35,200 nucleotides of DNA from Armatimonadota bacterium (GCA_031459715.1 JAVKIA010000026.1:1-35200); one strand, 5' to 3'; positions 16,717-25,757 are shown, numbered from the stretch's first letter. The notes: generated from the letters alone by a model not told the origin. Program-made: numbers and translations.

Positions 16717-16943
16717 ACCCGTTCACCTAGTACGTGGACGGGCAGGATCTCGACCATGAAAGCAAGCGCCTCGTTGAGCCGGCTGAACGATACCTCGCGG
16801 CCCGACTGGACGTGACGGATGGTGCCGTACCAGGAGGACGCAGACGCGCCCGGCGAGGTCCCTTCGACGAAACGGATGACGAAAGACGTGACGCGCCTCG
16901 GTCCGCCCCCAGGAGGTCGGCGACCGGCCCGACGGGAAGCCAT
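16713..16943 (-). CDS. Small conserved-looking protein before livH
   Basis: This 76-aa protein has a short Arg/Gly/Pro-rich lead and a compact domain (about residues 18-70) with FVIRFVEG, WYGTIRHVQSG and FSRLNEALAFMVEIL. This beta-strand plus helix pattern resembles small uncharacterised proteins that I have seen as stand-alone genes in several bacterial phyla; no function is known to me. The stop overlaps the livH ATG (ATGA), suggesting coupled translation. The start has only a weak ribosome site (TAGGTG). It lies 48 bases after the large regulator gene on the same strand. Confidence 0.6.
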   Translation of the reverse strand: MASRRAGRRPPGGGPRRVTSFVIRFVEGTSPGASASSWYGTIRHVQSGREVSFSRLNEALAFMVEILPVHVLGERV

Positions 16944-16991
16944 AACGCACCTAGCGTACTACGGCGCCGCTTCAGCGTCGTTACGCAGCCG

Positions 16992-19900
16992 CTACAGGGA
17001 ACGGGTTGCCTGGCCTGGCAGGGCGCTAGACGCGTCCCGTTGTCGGGCGATGGCGTCGCGCAGCGCCACGGTGCGTGGGGAAGGCATCACCCCAAGGTCC
17101 TGGGCGAGGCGGGTGGCGCATCGCTGATAGATGCGCATGGCCAGGGCGCGGTTCCCCTGCTCCGCGTGACAGCGCATCAGGAGGTAGTACGCATCCTCCC
17201 AGCATGGATCTCGTTCCAGGATCTGCTGGCACAGGTGGACGGCTTCGTCGTAGCGCCGCCGGTCCGTAAGGAATTCCGCCACCCGGACCCCTGCCGACAG
17301 GTAGAGTGACAGCAGCCGCTCCCGTTCGTCGGCCGCCCAGTCCTCATAGGCGCAGTCGGCCAGGAAGTCGCCCTGATAGAGTCGGAGGGCCCTGCGGTAC
17401 TCTTCGAGAGCTGCATCCGGGTCACGGGCCTCCATGCCCCGGGCCCGCTCGACGAGCCGCGTGAACTCGTCCGCGTCGACTCGGAGGTCGATCTCTGGAT
17501 TGAGCCATAGAGCCTTCCCGTCGGACAGCACAGCCGAGGATAGATCGTCTCCGGGCCGGTCTGGCTGCTCCAGGCGCAGGACGCGCTTCGCGGCCGCGAG
17601 TGTGACTCTCAGCCGGGCCGAGGCTTCCCTGGGCGTAGCCTCTGGCCACAGGGCGGCGGCCGCCTGCTCCCGCCGGACCCGCCGGCCCTTGTGGCACAGC
17701 AGGATCTGGAAGAGGCGCAGCGCCTTCTCCCGGCCCCAGGCCGACCTGGGGATCTCGCGGTCGCCCAGCCAGATGCGGAACTCTCCCAGCGCTTGTACGT
17801 GGATAGACGAAGCCCTTGGTACCCGTCCTTCAGAGAGCCGGACCCACCAGGGACGTCGCTCCGGGGTTCCCGTTGCCTCCGGGTGCCGCTCAACCAGCTT
17901 CTGCAGCAGGCGTGCGGCGTAGTTGTTCTCCACACCCCGCTCCCGCGCCCGCCGTAGCACTTCCAATCCCTCGCGCAGAGGATTTGGACCGAGCAGCGTC
18001 TGCTCCAGGAAGAGGAACTCGTAGCCCTGTGCCGCTGACGCCGCGAGGATCCGCGCGCAGGCATCGTCGAAGCGTGACCAGTCGGGATGGCGGCAGGCCA
18101 GAACCGCCTGCCAGAGGGCTGCCACCGCAGGACCGAAGAAGTCGCCACAGCTACGGCCGATCGTTTCTGCCTCGGTCAGCCAGGCCGCGGCCTCCGCGTG
18201 GCCGCAGGTCACGGCAGCGCCGCCGAGGGCGAGCCGGACAATCCCTGCCAGGTAGGCGTCGCCGGCGTCGGCGAGGATGGCCAGGGCGGCGTGGGCATCC
18301 CGTTCTGCCAAGGCGAAGTCGCCCAGCCGACATCCGGCGATGGTGCGACCCATCAGCGACTCGACCTTGAACCGCTCGACGCCGATGCGCTCAGCCACCT
18401 CCAGCGAGCGCCGGTAGCAGTCCAGCGCGCGTCCGATGTCGGCATCAGGGCCTGCCAGCCAGGCGTGGCCGAGGCGGGAGAGCGCCACGCACTCGACGAT
18501 CGGGGACCGGAGCTCGCGCCCCACCTGTAATCCCCACTCGGCATAGCGACGCGCAGCCTCGCCGTCCCCGCACAGTGCGCACACCCACGCCAGGAGTACG
18601 GCGGGCTCTCTGTGCGAGCGCGGCATGCGGGGCTGGCCCACCCCCCATGGATCATCGCGCAGATCGCGTTCGAGAACCTCCCGAGCCGCCTCCAGCCGGC
18701 CTGTCCGGACGGTATGGCGGATCTCGATACCGGTCGGCACCGGGCACTCGCCGTATCTCTTTATCGCCCCCAGCAACCGTGCCGCCTGTGGGAGCCGGCC
18801 CTGGTTGATCCGGTTCTCAGCCAAGAGGCTCAACAGAAGCGGCTTCATGTCAGGAGCTGCCCGCCTGACCAGCCGGCGAGCCTCCTGCAGCAGCGGCTCG
18901 GCCCGCACCGGCTGGACGGTGTCGAGATACACAAGGGCATGCCCCTGCCGTGCCCGCGCCTGTGCCACAGGATCCCCCGACGCCTGCGCCGCCCTGTAAG
19001 CCGCTTCGTAGTGAGAGACAGCCTCCTGGTAGCGGCTGGTGAGCCGGTAGGCGTCACCGCGGCTGATTCCCAGTTCCGGGTAGCCCGCCAGCACCGACTC
19101 CGGCAGGCGGTCAAGCCACGACGCCAGAGTTTCGTACCGGCCGGCCTGAATCATACCTGAGGCGATGCTGGCCAGCAGCTCGGCAGCCGCACCATGCTCT
19201 CCGGCCTGCAGGAGGTGGTGGATGGCCTCGTCACGTTCTCCCCGCCGCCGGTAGAACGCGGCGGCGCGGCGATGGAGCACGCCTCTCTGTTCCTCACCCA
19301 CACTCCTGATCAGGAAATCCTGGAACAGGTGATGGTAGCGGTAGCTCCCGTTGCCGAGGTGGATCACGAACAGGGAGTGGTCGTCCAGATATTGAAGCGT
19401 CGAGGCACTGTCGGGACGGCCCAGGACCTCGTCACAGACCTCCGCATCGAGCCGCCTGAGCACCGACGTCCCGACCAGGAAGTCCCGAATCTCGGTCGGC
19501 TGACCCATCAGGACGTCTTCGGCGAGGTAGACGAACAGACCGGGCAGCGAGTCGGGGAGCCGCCCCAGCAGCCGGTCCACTCCCCTAGCGCCCGTGCGCT
19601 GAAGATGCTGGCAAACCATCAGCAGCGCAATCGCCCATCCCTCGGTCTCGGCAACCAGCGCCTGGGCGTGCTCCGCCGACAGCCTGATGCTGACGCGGCG
19701 ATCAATCAGCTCGGCGACCTCGTCGGGCGTGAAGGCCAGATCGTCCCGACCAATCTCCAGGACATCGCCTCGGGCCCTCCACCGGGCCAGGCGCGACAGA
19801 CGAGGGCTGTGGCGGGTGACCAGCACCACGTGCAGGCTGGGCGGCATGTGCTCGATCAGGCGCTCCACGATGGCCTGCACCTGCGGCCGGTCCACCAGAT

Positions 19901-20318
19901 GGTAGTCATCTAAGACAAACACGGTGTCTTGTTCCAGATGATCCAGGAGGTCGTTGACCAGAGCGTCCACAGCCGGCGCCCACAGTTTCGCTGCGCCGCC
20001 CTCCTGCTCGAGCAGCGACAGCGCCGTCCGCCCGCACGCGGGGAGCCTGGCGCGGAACGCCGCGATGAGATGGAGGAGAAAGAGCAGCGGGTCCGCGTCG
20101 GCTTCGGAGAGGCTGTACCAGAAGTACGGCCTGGGCGAAGCGCACAGATGAACCGCCACAGCCGTGCTCTTTCCGTAGCCGGCGTCGGCCTTAATCACCG
20201 TCAGTGGGACGTCCAGCATGCGACGCAGACGGTCAGCAAGCGCTGGCCGCGCAATGAGATCACCCCGCACCCGCGGGGGGATCAGCCTGGTCCGAACAAC
20301 CAGGTCGCTGGCCCGCAT
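16992..20318 (-). CDS. MalT-like STAND ATPase with C-terminal SARP/BTAD regulator domain
   Basis: This very large transcriptional regulator has 1108 aa from the ATG at 20318; the open frame reaches 20441. The start is chosen because LVVRTRLIPPRVRGDLI is the usual N-terminus of MalT-like proteins. The P-loop is GYGKST (residues 47-52) and Walker B is VFVLDDYHLV. A long TPR-like helical region (about 390-830) follows. The C-terminus is not a LuxR helix-turn-helix: it has a winged-helix domain (about 838-935, LGEFRIWLG, KALRLFQILL) and a bacterial transcriptional activator domain (about 940-1085). Such proteins hold a ligand-gated activator in an ATP-dependent switch. It lies upstream of the liv operon and diverges from the molybdoenzyme operon, so either could be its target. 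Confidence 0.88.
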   Translation of the reverse strand: MRASDLVVRTRLIPPRVRGDLIARPALADRLRRMLDVPLTVIKADAGYGKSTAVAVHLCASPRPYFWYSLSEADADPLLFLLHLIAAFRARLPACGRTALSLLEQEGGAAKLWAPAVDALVNDLLDHLEQDTVFVLDDYHLVDRPQVQAIVERLIEHMPPSLHVVLVTRHSPRLSRLARWRARGDVLEIGRDDLAFTPDEVAELIDRRVSIRLSAEHAQALVAETEGWAIALLMVCQHLQRTGARGVDRLLGRLPDSLPGLFVYLAEDVLMGQPTEIRDFLVGTSVLRRLDAEVCDEVLGRPDSASTLQYLDDHSLFVIHLGNGSYRYHHLFQDFLIRSVGEEQRGVLHRRAAAFYRRRGERDEAIHHLLQAGEHGAAAELLASIASGMIQAGRYETLASWLDRLPESVLAGYPELGISRGDAYRLTSRYQEAVSHYEAAYRAAQASGDPVAQARARQGHALVYLDTVQPVRAEPLLQEARRLVRRAAPDMKPLLLSLLAENRINQGRLPQAARLLGAIKRYGECPVPTGIEIRHTVRTGRLEAAREVLERDLRDDPWGVGQPRMPRSHREPAVLLAWVCALCGDGEAARRYAEWGLQVGRELRSPIVECVALSRLGHAWLAGPDADIGRALDCYRRSLEVAERIGVERFKVESLMGRTIAGCRLGDFALAERDAHAALAILADAGDAYLAGIVRLALGGAAVTCGHAEAAAWLTEAETIGRSCGDFFGPAVAALWQAVLACRHPDWSRFDDACARILAASAAQGYEFLFLEQTLLGPNPLREGLEVLRRARERGVENNYAARLLQKLVERHPEATGTPERRPWWVRLSEGRVPRASSIHVQALGEFRIWLGDREIPRSAWGREKALRLFQILLCHKGRRVRREQAAAALWPEATPREASARLRVTLAAAKRVLRLEQPDRPGDDLSSAVLSDGKALWLNPEIDLRVDADEFTRLVERARGMEARDPDAALEEYRRALRLYQGDFLADCAYEDWAADERERLLSLYLSAGVRVAEFLTDRRRYDEAVHLCQQILERDPCWEDAYYLLMRCHAEQGNRALAMRIYQRCATRLAQDLGVMPSPRTVALRDAIARQRDASSALPGQATRSL

Positions 20319-20719
20319 ATGGCGTGCTCGATCTGCCTCCCCTCTGCTGGTCCGGTAGGACGGGAAGCCTGTGCGCGCGTGGTTTTCTCCGAGGAGAACC
20401 GTCCTCCCTCCGCCTCCAGGTGCCTGCAGCACTTTCGCCATCTGGCGCGGGGTGGGGATGAACTGTCACAACTAGCCGGGCAGGAGTGAAGCGGCTGTCT
20501 GGGAGCTCGGCAAGTCCGCACCGTCCTGCTCTTCGGCGGCGAGAGAGCCAGCGCCGACTACAGTGGGCCCCAGGTAGACGTCCTGGTGATCCAGCCCTGG
20601 ATTTAGGACACCGTGCTCTCCCCGCCCTCCCAGGCTCCCACAGGGGTGTGAGGGAAGGCACGCCGGTGGGTGCGGAGATGCCATCGAGCTAGGTTCGCAG
20701 GACCGCAGCGCGGTAATGG

Positions 20720-20809
20720 CCGCACCAACCAGATAAGGTCCTCGCCTTACTATCCGCGCCCTAGATGGATAAGGTCTTTTTACTGTCTACGCCCTAAACG
20801 GATCAGCTC
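20720..20809. promoter_or_regulatory. Three imperfect direct repeats, 33-34 bp apart
   Basis: Cores lie at 20720-20740, 20754-20776 and 20787-20809. The second and third, CCGCGCCCTAGATGGATAAG... and CTACGCCCTAAACGGATCAG..., agree at 17 of 23 positions. The first shares GATAAGGTC with the second. The spacing is about three helical turns, so a regulator could bind the same DNA face three times. They end about 30 bases before the TATAGT box, where an activator would sit. Confidence 0.5.
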
Positions 20810-20839
20810 CCCGTCCGATATACCGTCATCCCAACGGGC

Positions 20840-20845
20840 TATAGT
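20840..20845 (+). promoter_or_regulatory. Candidate -10 box of the molybdoenzyme operon
   Basis: TATAGT is five of six to the sigma-70 consensus TATAAT. No TTGACA-like -35 is found about 17 bases upstream, which fits an activator-dependent promoter served by the repeats just upstream. The transcription start would be near 20852. Confidence 0.35.
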
Positions 20846-20861
20846 CTACCAAAGGAGCAAG

Positions 20862-20888
20862 TTGCGTGCAGACGGGGTGAACGCGTGA
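20862..20888 (+). other. Possible 8-codon TTG leader coupled to the molybdoenzyme start
   Basis: AAAGGAG at 20850-20856 is the best ribosome site in the region. It serves a TTG at 20862, opening an 8-codon frame that stops at 20886-20888, overlapping the GTG start of the catalytic subunit (GTGA). The GTG has its own weaker GGGGTGA. Translation of the leader is unproven. Confidence 0.2.
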
Positions 20889-23461
20889 GGATCTCGCGAC
20901 GGACTTTCGTAAAGGGGGCGGCTGCGGCCGGTGGGGCGGCCGTAGCCGGGCGAGTCATCCCCCGCGGTATGGAGACGCTGGTGGCCGCCCGGCAGATCTC
21001 AGCCCCGGCGGTCACCGAGGAGTGGGTACCCACCACCTGCTGGATCGGCAAGCAGGACTGCGGGATACTGGCCCGCCGCATCAACGGGCGGATCGCGAAG
21101 CTGGAGGGCCATCCCGGGAACCCGCTCAACCGCGGCACCCTCTGCCCCAAAGGCGTGGCCCAGATCATCGCCGTCTACGACCCCCACCGGGTCAAGGCCC
21201 CCCTCATCCGCACCAACGAAAAAGGGGTCTCCGGGCGCTGGCGGCAGGCCACCTGGGACGAGGCTCTGGACCTGGTGGCCCGCCGCATCCGGGAGGTGCG
21301 GGCCAAGGACCCGAAGCTCCTCGTCTGGCAGAAGGGACGGAGCAAGGGCAAGGCGTTCTACGACGAGGCCTTCGTCAAGGCCTCGGGCGCCACCAAGCTG
21401 CACCATGGCGCCTTCTGCTCCGACGCCGGGTATCGCGCCTGCGAGTACACCGTGGGGATGTCCGGCGTGCTGCACCCCGACTTCCGGCACACCCGCTATC
21501 TGCTGGCCTGGGGCTGGAACGCCACCAACGCAGGCGGGAACCAGCTCTGCTGGATCACCTGGCCCCAGCAACTGGTGGCGGCGCGGGAGCGGGGACTGAA
21601 GGTGGTGGCGATCGACCCGCGGCTGCGCGGCGCCGGCCCCTTTGCCGACGAGTGGCTGCCCATCCGGCCGGGGACGGACCTGGCCCTGGCCCTGGCCCTC
21701 TGCCACGAGCTGGTCCGCCAGGGGACCATCGACCGCGACTACCTGACCCGGCACACCAACGCCCCGTTCCTGGTGCAGGAGGACGGTTTCTTCCTGCGGG
21801 TCGACGGCAAGGAGCAGGTCTGGGACGGCGCGCGGCACGCCCCCCGTCCCGCCGACGCGCCCGGGGTCACCCCGGCCCTGGAGGGGGAGTTCACCGTGGG
21901 GAGGCGGAAGGTGCGGACGGCCTTTCAGGTGTTCCGGGAGCACCTGGCCGCGTACACCCCGGAGTGGGCGGCCGAGGTCTGCGGCATTCCCGCCGAGACG
22001 ATCAGCCGCGTGGCCCGTGAGCTGGGAGAAGAGGCGCGCATCGGCAGCAGCACCGTCGTCGACGGCGTCACCCTCCCCTACCGTCCCGTGGCCATCATGG
22101 CCTACCACGTCTCCCAGCAGGAGCTGGGCTTCCAGGCCGTGCGGGCCATGCTGCTGGTGATGATGCTGCTGGGGGCGGTGGGCGCTGTAGGCGGGCAGCG
22201 GGTGGATGTGGGCGGGTGGAGCGTCCACGAGAACTTCGAGAAGCTGGAGCACATCGAGATCAAAGACCCTCCCTACAACATCTACCTGAAGGACAGCAAG
22301 TACTTCCCCATCAACAGCAACAACTCGTCGATGGTGGCCAGGGTGATGCTCAACCCGGAGAAGTACGGGGTGAAGGATCGACCGGAAGTGCTCATCGTGC
22401 ACATGAGCAATCCACTGGTGGCCTTTGCCTCGCAGCCCGACCTCATGGAATCCTACAAGAAGTTCAAGTTCGTGGCGGTCATCGACCCCTTGCTCTCGGA
22501 GACGGCCGACTACTTCGCCGACGTGGTGCTTCCGGCGGCCACCATCGAGAAGTACGAAGGTCCCAGCAAGGCCAGCGACCAGTACACAGACGGAGTCGCC
22601 CTGCGCATCCCTCCCATGAAGCCCCTCTTCCAGACACGGGGAGACATCGACATCTACCTGGACCTCTGTGAAAAGGCCGGCATCCTCTATGGGAAGGGCG
22701 GCTATCTGGACCACCTCAACCAGGCCCTCAAGCTCAAACCACCCTACCTCCTGCCTCTGGACCGCAAGCCCACCACACGCAGCATCTTCGACCGGTGGGC
22801 CCGCTCGGAGGGAATCAGCGACGGCGTGGCCTACTTCGAGAAGCACGGGGTGAAGGTGAAAGGCCCCATCCCTCCCGCTAAGGCGTACGGCTACGCCACC
22901 AGCCCGCCTTTCGGCGGGGTGCGCCACCGCCTCTACGGGGAGGCCCTGCTGCGCTACCGCCAGGAGATGCGCCAGCGCGGTGTCGCGCCCCTCTACTGGC
23001 AGGACTACACCCCGCTGCCCACCTGGCGCCGCCCCACCATGGAGGAATCTCCCGCCCGCTACGACCTCTACCTGATCAGCTACAAGATGATCGAGTTCAA
23101 GCAGTCGCGCAGCAGCTTCATCCCCCTGCTGGCGGAGCTGGCCCCCAGGCAGCGCCTGGACATCAACCCGCGGACGGCCCGGCAGCGGGGGATCCGCAAC
23201 GGCGAGGAGGTCTGGGTGGAGTCGCACAACGCCCTCACCGGGGAGACGCGCCGGGTGAGGGTGCCGGTGCACTACACCGAGGCTATCCGCCCGGACACGG
23301 TGGGCCTGCCGCACCACTACGGGCTGTGGAGCCATCCCTGGGCCAAGGGTCAGGGCCCCACGGCCAATGCCCTCTTCTTCACCGGCGAGGGCTACGTGGC
23401 CAACACCGCGGACCAGTCGTTCCATGTGAAGGTCCGGGTGTACAAAGGGGAGGAAGGGTAG
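20885..23461 (+). CDS. Tat-exported molybdopterin oxidoreductase, DMSO-reductase family catalytic subunit
   Basis: This 858-aa catalytic subunit of a complex iron-sulfur molybdoenzyme has a twin-arginine signal (SRRTFVKG), so it should act outside the cytoplasmic membrane. The N-terminal FS0 motif reads C52-x2-G55-x3-C59-x27-C87, with Gly in place of the usual second Cys, followed by the PKG Lys. C178 in HHGAFCSDAG is the likely Mo ligand, as in the type I polysulfide, thiosulfate and tetrathionate group. The C-terminal molybdopterin-binding domain is complete (LDINPRTARQRGI, NGEEVWVESHN). The GTG start directly follows an upstream in-frame stretch without a better start. It heads an operon with an Fe-S subunit, an NrfD anchor and a chaperone. 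The substrate (a sulfur oxyanion, polysulfide, arsenic species or other) cannot be told. Confidence 0.9.
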   Translation: MRISRRTFVKGAAAAGGAAVAGRVIPRGMETLVAARQISAPAVTEEWVPTTCWIGKQDCGILARRINGRIAKLEGHPGNPLNRGTLCPKGVAQIIAVYDPHRVKAPLIRTNEKGVSGRWRQATWDEALDLVARRIREVRAKDPKLLVWQKGRSKGKAFYDEAFVKASGATKLHHGAFCSDAGYRACEYTVGMSGVLHPDFRHTRYLLAWGWNATNAGGNQLCWITWPQQLVAARERGLKVVAIDPRLRGAGPFADEWLPIRPGTDLALALALCHELVRQGTIDRDYLTRHTNAPFLVQEDGFFLRVDGKEQVWDGARHAPRPADAPGVTPALEGEFTVGRRKVRTAFQVFREHLAAYTPEWAAEVCGIPAETISRVARELGEEARIGSSTVVDGVTLPYRPVAIMAYHVSQQELGFQAVRAMLLVMMLLGAVGAVGGQRVDVGGWSVHENFEKLEHIEIKDPPYNIYLKDSKYFPINSNNSSMVARVMLNPEKYGVKDRPEVLIVHMSNPLVAFASQPDLMESYKKFKFVAVIDPLLSETADYFADVVLPAATIEKYEGPSKASDQYTDGVALRIPPMKPLFQTRGDIDIYLDLCEKAGILYGKGGYLDHLNQALKLKPPYLLPLDRKPTTRSIFDRWARSEGISDGVAYFEKHGVKVKGPIPPAKAYGYATSPPFGGVRHRLYGEALLRYRQEMRQRGVAPLYWQDYTPLPTWRRPTMEESPARYDLYLISYKMIEFKQSRSSFIPLLAELAPRQRLDINPRTARQRGIRNGEEVWVESHNALTGETRRVRVPVHYTEAIRPDTVGLPHHYGLWSHPWAKGQGPTANALFFTGEGYVANTADQSFHVKVRVYKGEEG

Positions 23462-24207
23462 TGGCGCGCTACGCCATGGTCATCGACCTGGAGCGCTGCA
23501 CCGGGTGCCGCGCCTGCATGGAAGCCTGCAAGGTGGAGAACAATACCCCGCAGGCCAATTTCTGGATGTACGTCTTCCGCTTTGAAGAGGGGGAGTACCC
23601 CAACACTCGCGTCTGGTTCATGCCCCGACCGTGCATGCACTGCGACAACGCCCCCTGCGTCAAGGTCTGCCCTGTGGGGGCGCGCTACAAGCGGCTGGAC
23701 GGGCTGGTGGCCACCGACTTCGACCGCTGCATCGGCTGCCGCTACTGTGAGGTGGCCTGCCCCTACGGGGTGAACTACTTCAACTGGAAGAAGCCGGAAC
23801 GTAATCACTACATTGACTGGACGGACCGGGAGGCGGCCGCGCTGAACCCGGTGACCAACGGCGCGGTCCCTCCCTACAAGAACCCCGACCTGGAGAAGCC
23901 CTACGGGCCGGAGCGGCGGCGTATCGCCGGCGGCGGGCACCTCAAGGGCGTCATCGAGAAGTGCACCTTCTGCGTGCACCGGGTGGAGCGGGGCCAGCAG
24001 CCGGCCTGCGTGGCCAACTGCCCGCTCTTTGCCCTGCACTTCGGGGACCTGGACGACCCCGGCAGCAGGGTCTCCCAGTTGCTGCGCCGCCGGCCGCACT
24101 TCCGCCTCCTGGAGGAAGCGGGGACACAGCCGCGGGTGTACTACCTGGGCGGCAAGCCGCCCGGCGAGGAGAGCCGGCAGATCGAGGCCGTGCGGGCGAG
24201 GGTGTAG
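23461..24207 (+). CDS. Four-cluster [4Fe-4S] electron-transfer subunit (DmsB/PsrB type)
   Basis: This 248-aa ferredoxin-like subunit passes electrons between the catalytic and membrane subunits. The first motif is C13-x2-C16-x2-C19-x3-C23. Further groups are CMHCDNAPCVKVCP, CIGCRYCEVACP and CTFCVHRVERG with CVANCP, so four clusters are likely. It has no signal peptide and should be exported together with the Tat-bearing catalytic subunit. The GTG start shares one base with the previous stop. The length is typical of PsrB/TtrB/DmsB-like proteins. Confidence 0.93.
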   Translation: MARYAMVIDLERCTGCRACMEACKVENNTPQANFWMYVFRFEEGEYPNTRVWFMPRPCMHCDNAPCVKVCPVGARYKRLDGLVATDFDRCIGCRYCEVACPYGVNYFNWKKPERNHYIDWTDREAAALNPVTNGAVPPYKNPDLEKPYGPERRRIAGGGHLKGVIEKCTFCVHRVERGQQPACVANCPLFALHFGDLDDPGSRVSQLLRRRPHFRLLEEAGTQPRVYYLGGKPPGEESRQIEAVRARV

Positions 24208-24209
24208 CC

Positions 24210-25496
24210 ATGGTGACACGGGCGCAGCCGATTCCATACGGGGTGGGCCGCTTCTCCCCGGCGGCGGCACTGGTGGTCCTGCTGCTGCTGGCGGTGGTCG
24301 CTGCCGGGTTGTACGCCCTCTACACCCAGCTCACCGAGGGGTTGGTGGTGACCGGTCTGCGCGACATCGGCACCATGGGCGGCTCCGCCTGGGGCCTGTA
24401 CATAGCCTTCGACGTCTATTTCGTGGGGGTCAGCTTTGCCGGGATCACCACCGCCGCGCTGGTACGCATCCTCAACCTGCAACACCTGCGGGCGGTCTCC
24501 CGCATGGCCGAGCTGCTCACCATCGTTTCGCTGATCCTGGCCGCCTTCAGCGTCCTTCCCGACCTGGGCCAGCCCCTGCGCGGCATCGTCTACCTGTTCA
24601 AGTACGCCCGCCCACAGTCGCCGTTCTTCGGCACCTTCACCATGGTCATCGCCGGCTACCTCTTTGCCAGCCTGGTGTACTTCTTCCTGGACGGGCGGCG
24701 GGACGCCGCCATCTGCGCGCAGCGGCCAGGACGGCTGCAGTGGTTCTACCGCCTCTGGGCGTCGGGGTACCGGGGGACGGCAGAGGAGCGGGAGCGACAC
24801 GCCCGGGCCAGCTTCTGGCTCTCCCTGGCCATCCTCCCCCTGCTGGTGATCGCCCACTCCACGCTGGGGTTTGTCTTCGGGCTGCAGGTGGGGCGGCCAG
24901 GGTGGTTCAGCGCCCTGCAGGCGCCGGCCTTCGTCATCCTGGCGGGGGTATCGGGAGTGGGGCTGCTCATCGTCATCGCCGCCGTGGTGCGGCGGGTGCT
25001 GGATGCGCAGGACCGTCTCACCCCTGAGGTCTTCCGCTGGCTGGGCAACATGCTCATGGTGCTCATCGCCGCCTACCTCTACTTCATGGTCGTCGACTGG
25101 TTGACCGCCACCTACGCCGCGCCCAGCCACGAGGCCCGCACCTCCCGGGCCATCTTCTTCGGCCGGTATGCCCATATCTACTGGACCTCAGTGGTCGCCC
25201 TGGTGGTCGCCTTCGTCGTACAGTTCCGGCAGTTCATGCGGCAGCGCTATGAACTCTGGCGCATCGTTCTAAGCGGCGTGCTGGCCAACGTGGCCGCGGT
25301 GGGCAAACGGCTGCTCATCGTGGTCCCCTCGCAGACGCACGGCACCCTGCTGCCGTACCCGCCGGGGAGGTACAGCCCAACCTGGGTGGAGTATGGTATC
25401 GTTGCTGGGTTGTTTGGCCTGGGCACCTTGATGTACATGGTGGTTTCGAAGATCTTCCCCATCATCGAGCTCCCGGAGGAGGGAGTGGAGGGGTAA
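24210..25496 (+). CDS. nrfD: NrfD/PsrC-family membrane anchor, about 10 TM
   Basis: This 428-aa polytopic protein is expected to anchor the molybdoenzyme and exchange electrons with quinones. About ten membrane helices can be drawn, so it belongs to the longer HybB/TtrC-like branch of NrfD proteins rather than the 8-TM PsrC type. The second helix has WGLYIAFDVYFVG, with the acidic residue common in this family. The late segment PSQTHGTLLPYPPGRYSPTW is also typical. The ATG lies two bases after the previous stop. No heme-ligating His pairs of a diheme b protein are apparent. Confidence 0.9.
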   Translation: MVTRAQPIPYGVGRFSPAAALVVLLLLAVVAAGLYALYTQLTEGLVVTGLRDIGTMGGSAWGLYIAFDVYFVGVSFAGITTAALVRILNLQHLRAVSRMAELLTIVSLILAAFSVLPDLGQPLRGIVYLFKYARPQSPFFGTFTMVIAGYLFASLVYFFLDGRRDAAICAQRPGRLQWFYRLWASGYRGTAEERERHARASFWLSLAILPLLVIAHSTLGFVFGLQVGRPGWFSALQAPAFVILAGVSGVGLLIVIAAVVRRVLDAQDRLTPEVFRWLGNMLMVLIAAYLYFMVVDWLTATYAAPSHEARTSRAIFFGRYAHIYWTSVVALVVAFVVQFRQFMRQRYELWRIVLSGVLANVAAVGKRLLIVVPSQTHGTLLPYPPGRYSPTWVEYGIVAGLFGLGTLMYMVVSKIFPIIELPEEGVEG

Positions 25497-25499
25497 GCC

Positions 25500-25757
25500 A
25501 TGCGGGCATTACTCACACGGTTGACGGTGCTCGCGGGGGTAGCGTTCGCGGTCACCAGCTTTGCGCTGGGACTGCGCCTGCCCATCCCGGGGGTTCCTCA
25601 GCTCGCCGCCACGCCGGCGGGACTGCCTGCGGAGATTCCTTACCTACCGGCCTTCTTCATCCTGGGAATCATGCTGATGTTCCTCTCGGCGGTGGTGTAT
25701 GAACTCCTCCCCGGCAACCGCAACGCCTCGCCACCAGTCCGCCCCCGGCCGCGCTGA
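25500..25757 (+). CDS. Small two-TM protein of the molybdoenzyme operon
   Basis: This 85-aa protein starts three bases after the NrfD stop with GAGGAGGGAG upstream. It has one hydrophobic N-terminal helix (about 7-25, possibly a signal anchor), an exposed Pro-rich loop of about 25 residues, a second helix (about 50-68) and a Pro/Arg-rich tail. I do not recognise it. Position and topology suggest a small membrane subunit or assembly aid for the NrfD protein. Confidence 0.6.
   Translation: MRALLTRLTVLAGVAFAVTSFALGLRLPIPGVPQLAATPAGLPAEIPYLPAFFILGIMLMFLSAVVYELLPGNRNASPPVRPRPR

Larger units (their letters stand above)
20319..20861. other. Divergent intergenic region
   Basis: About 540 bases separate the regulator from the molybdoenzyme operon. 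Frames between 20442 and 20690 are short, mutually overlapping and without ribosome sites, so I see no gene. Bases from about 20720 to 20860 are clearly lower in GC than the rest of the window and carry three direct repeats and a TATAGT box, both listed separately. The region probably holds promoters for both sides. Confidence 0.6.

Noticed and set aside
20670-20888. 72-codon + frame through the direct repeats
   Set aside because: It lies in the low-GC regulatory patch, has no ribosome site, and its composition matches no neighbouring gene.
20999-23425. 808-codon - strand frame opposite the first molybdoenzyme
   Set aside because: The + strand has full family motifs. The antisense product is low-complexity, without ribosome site or domains.
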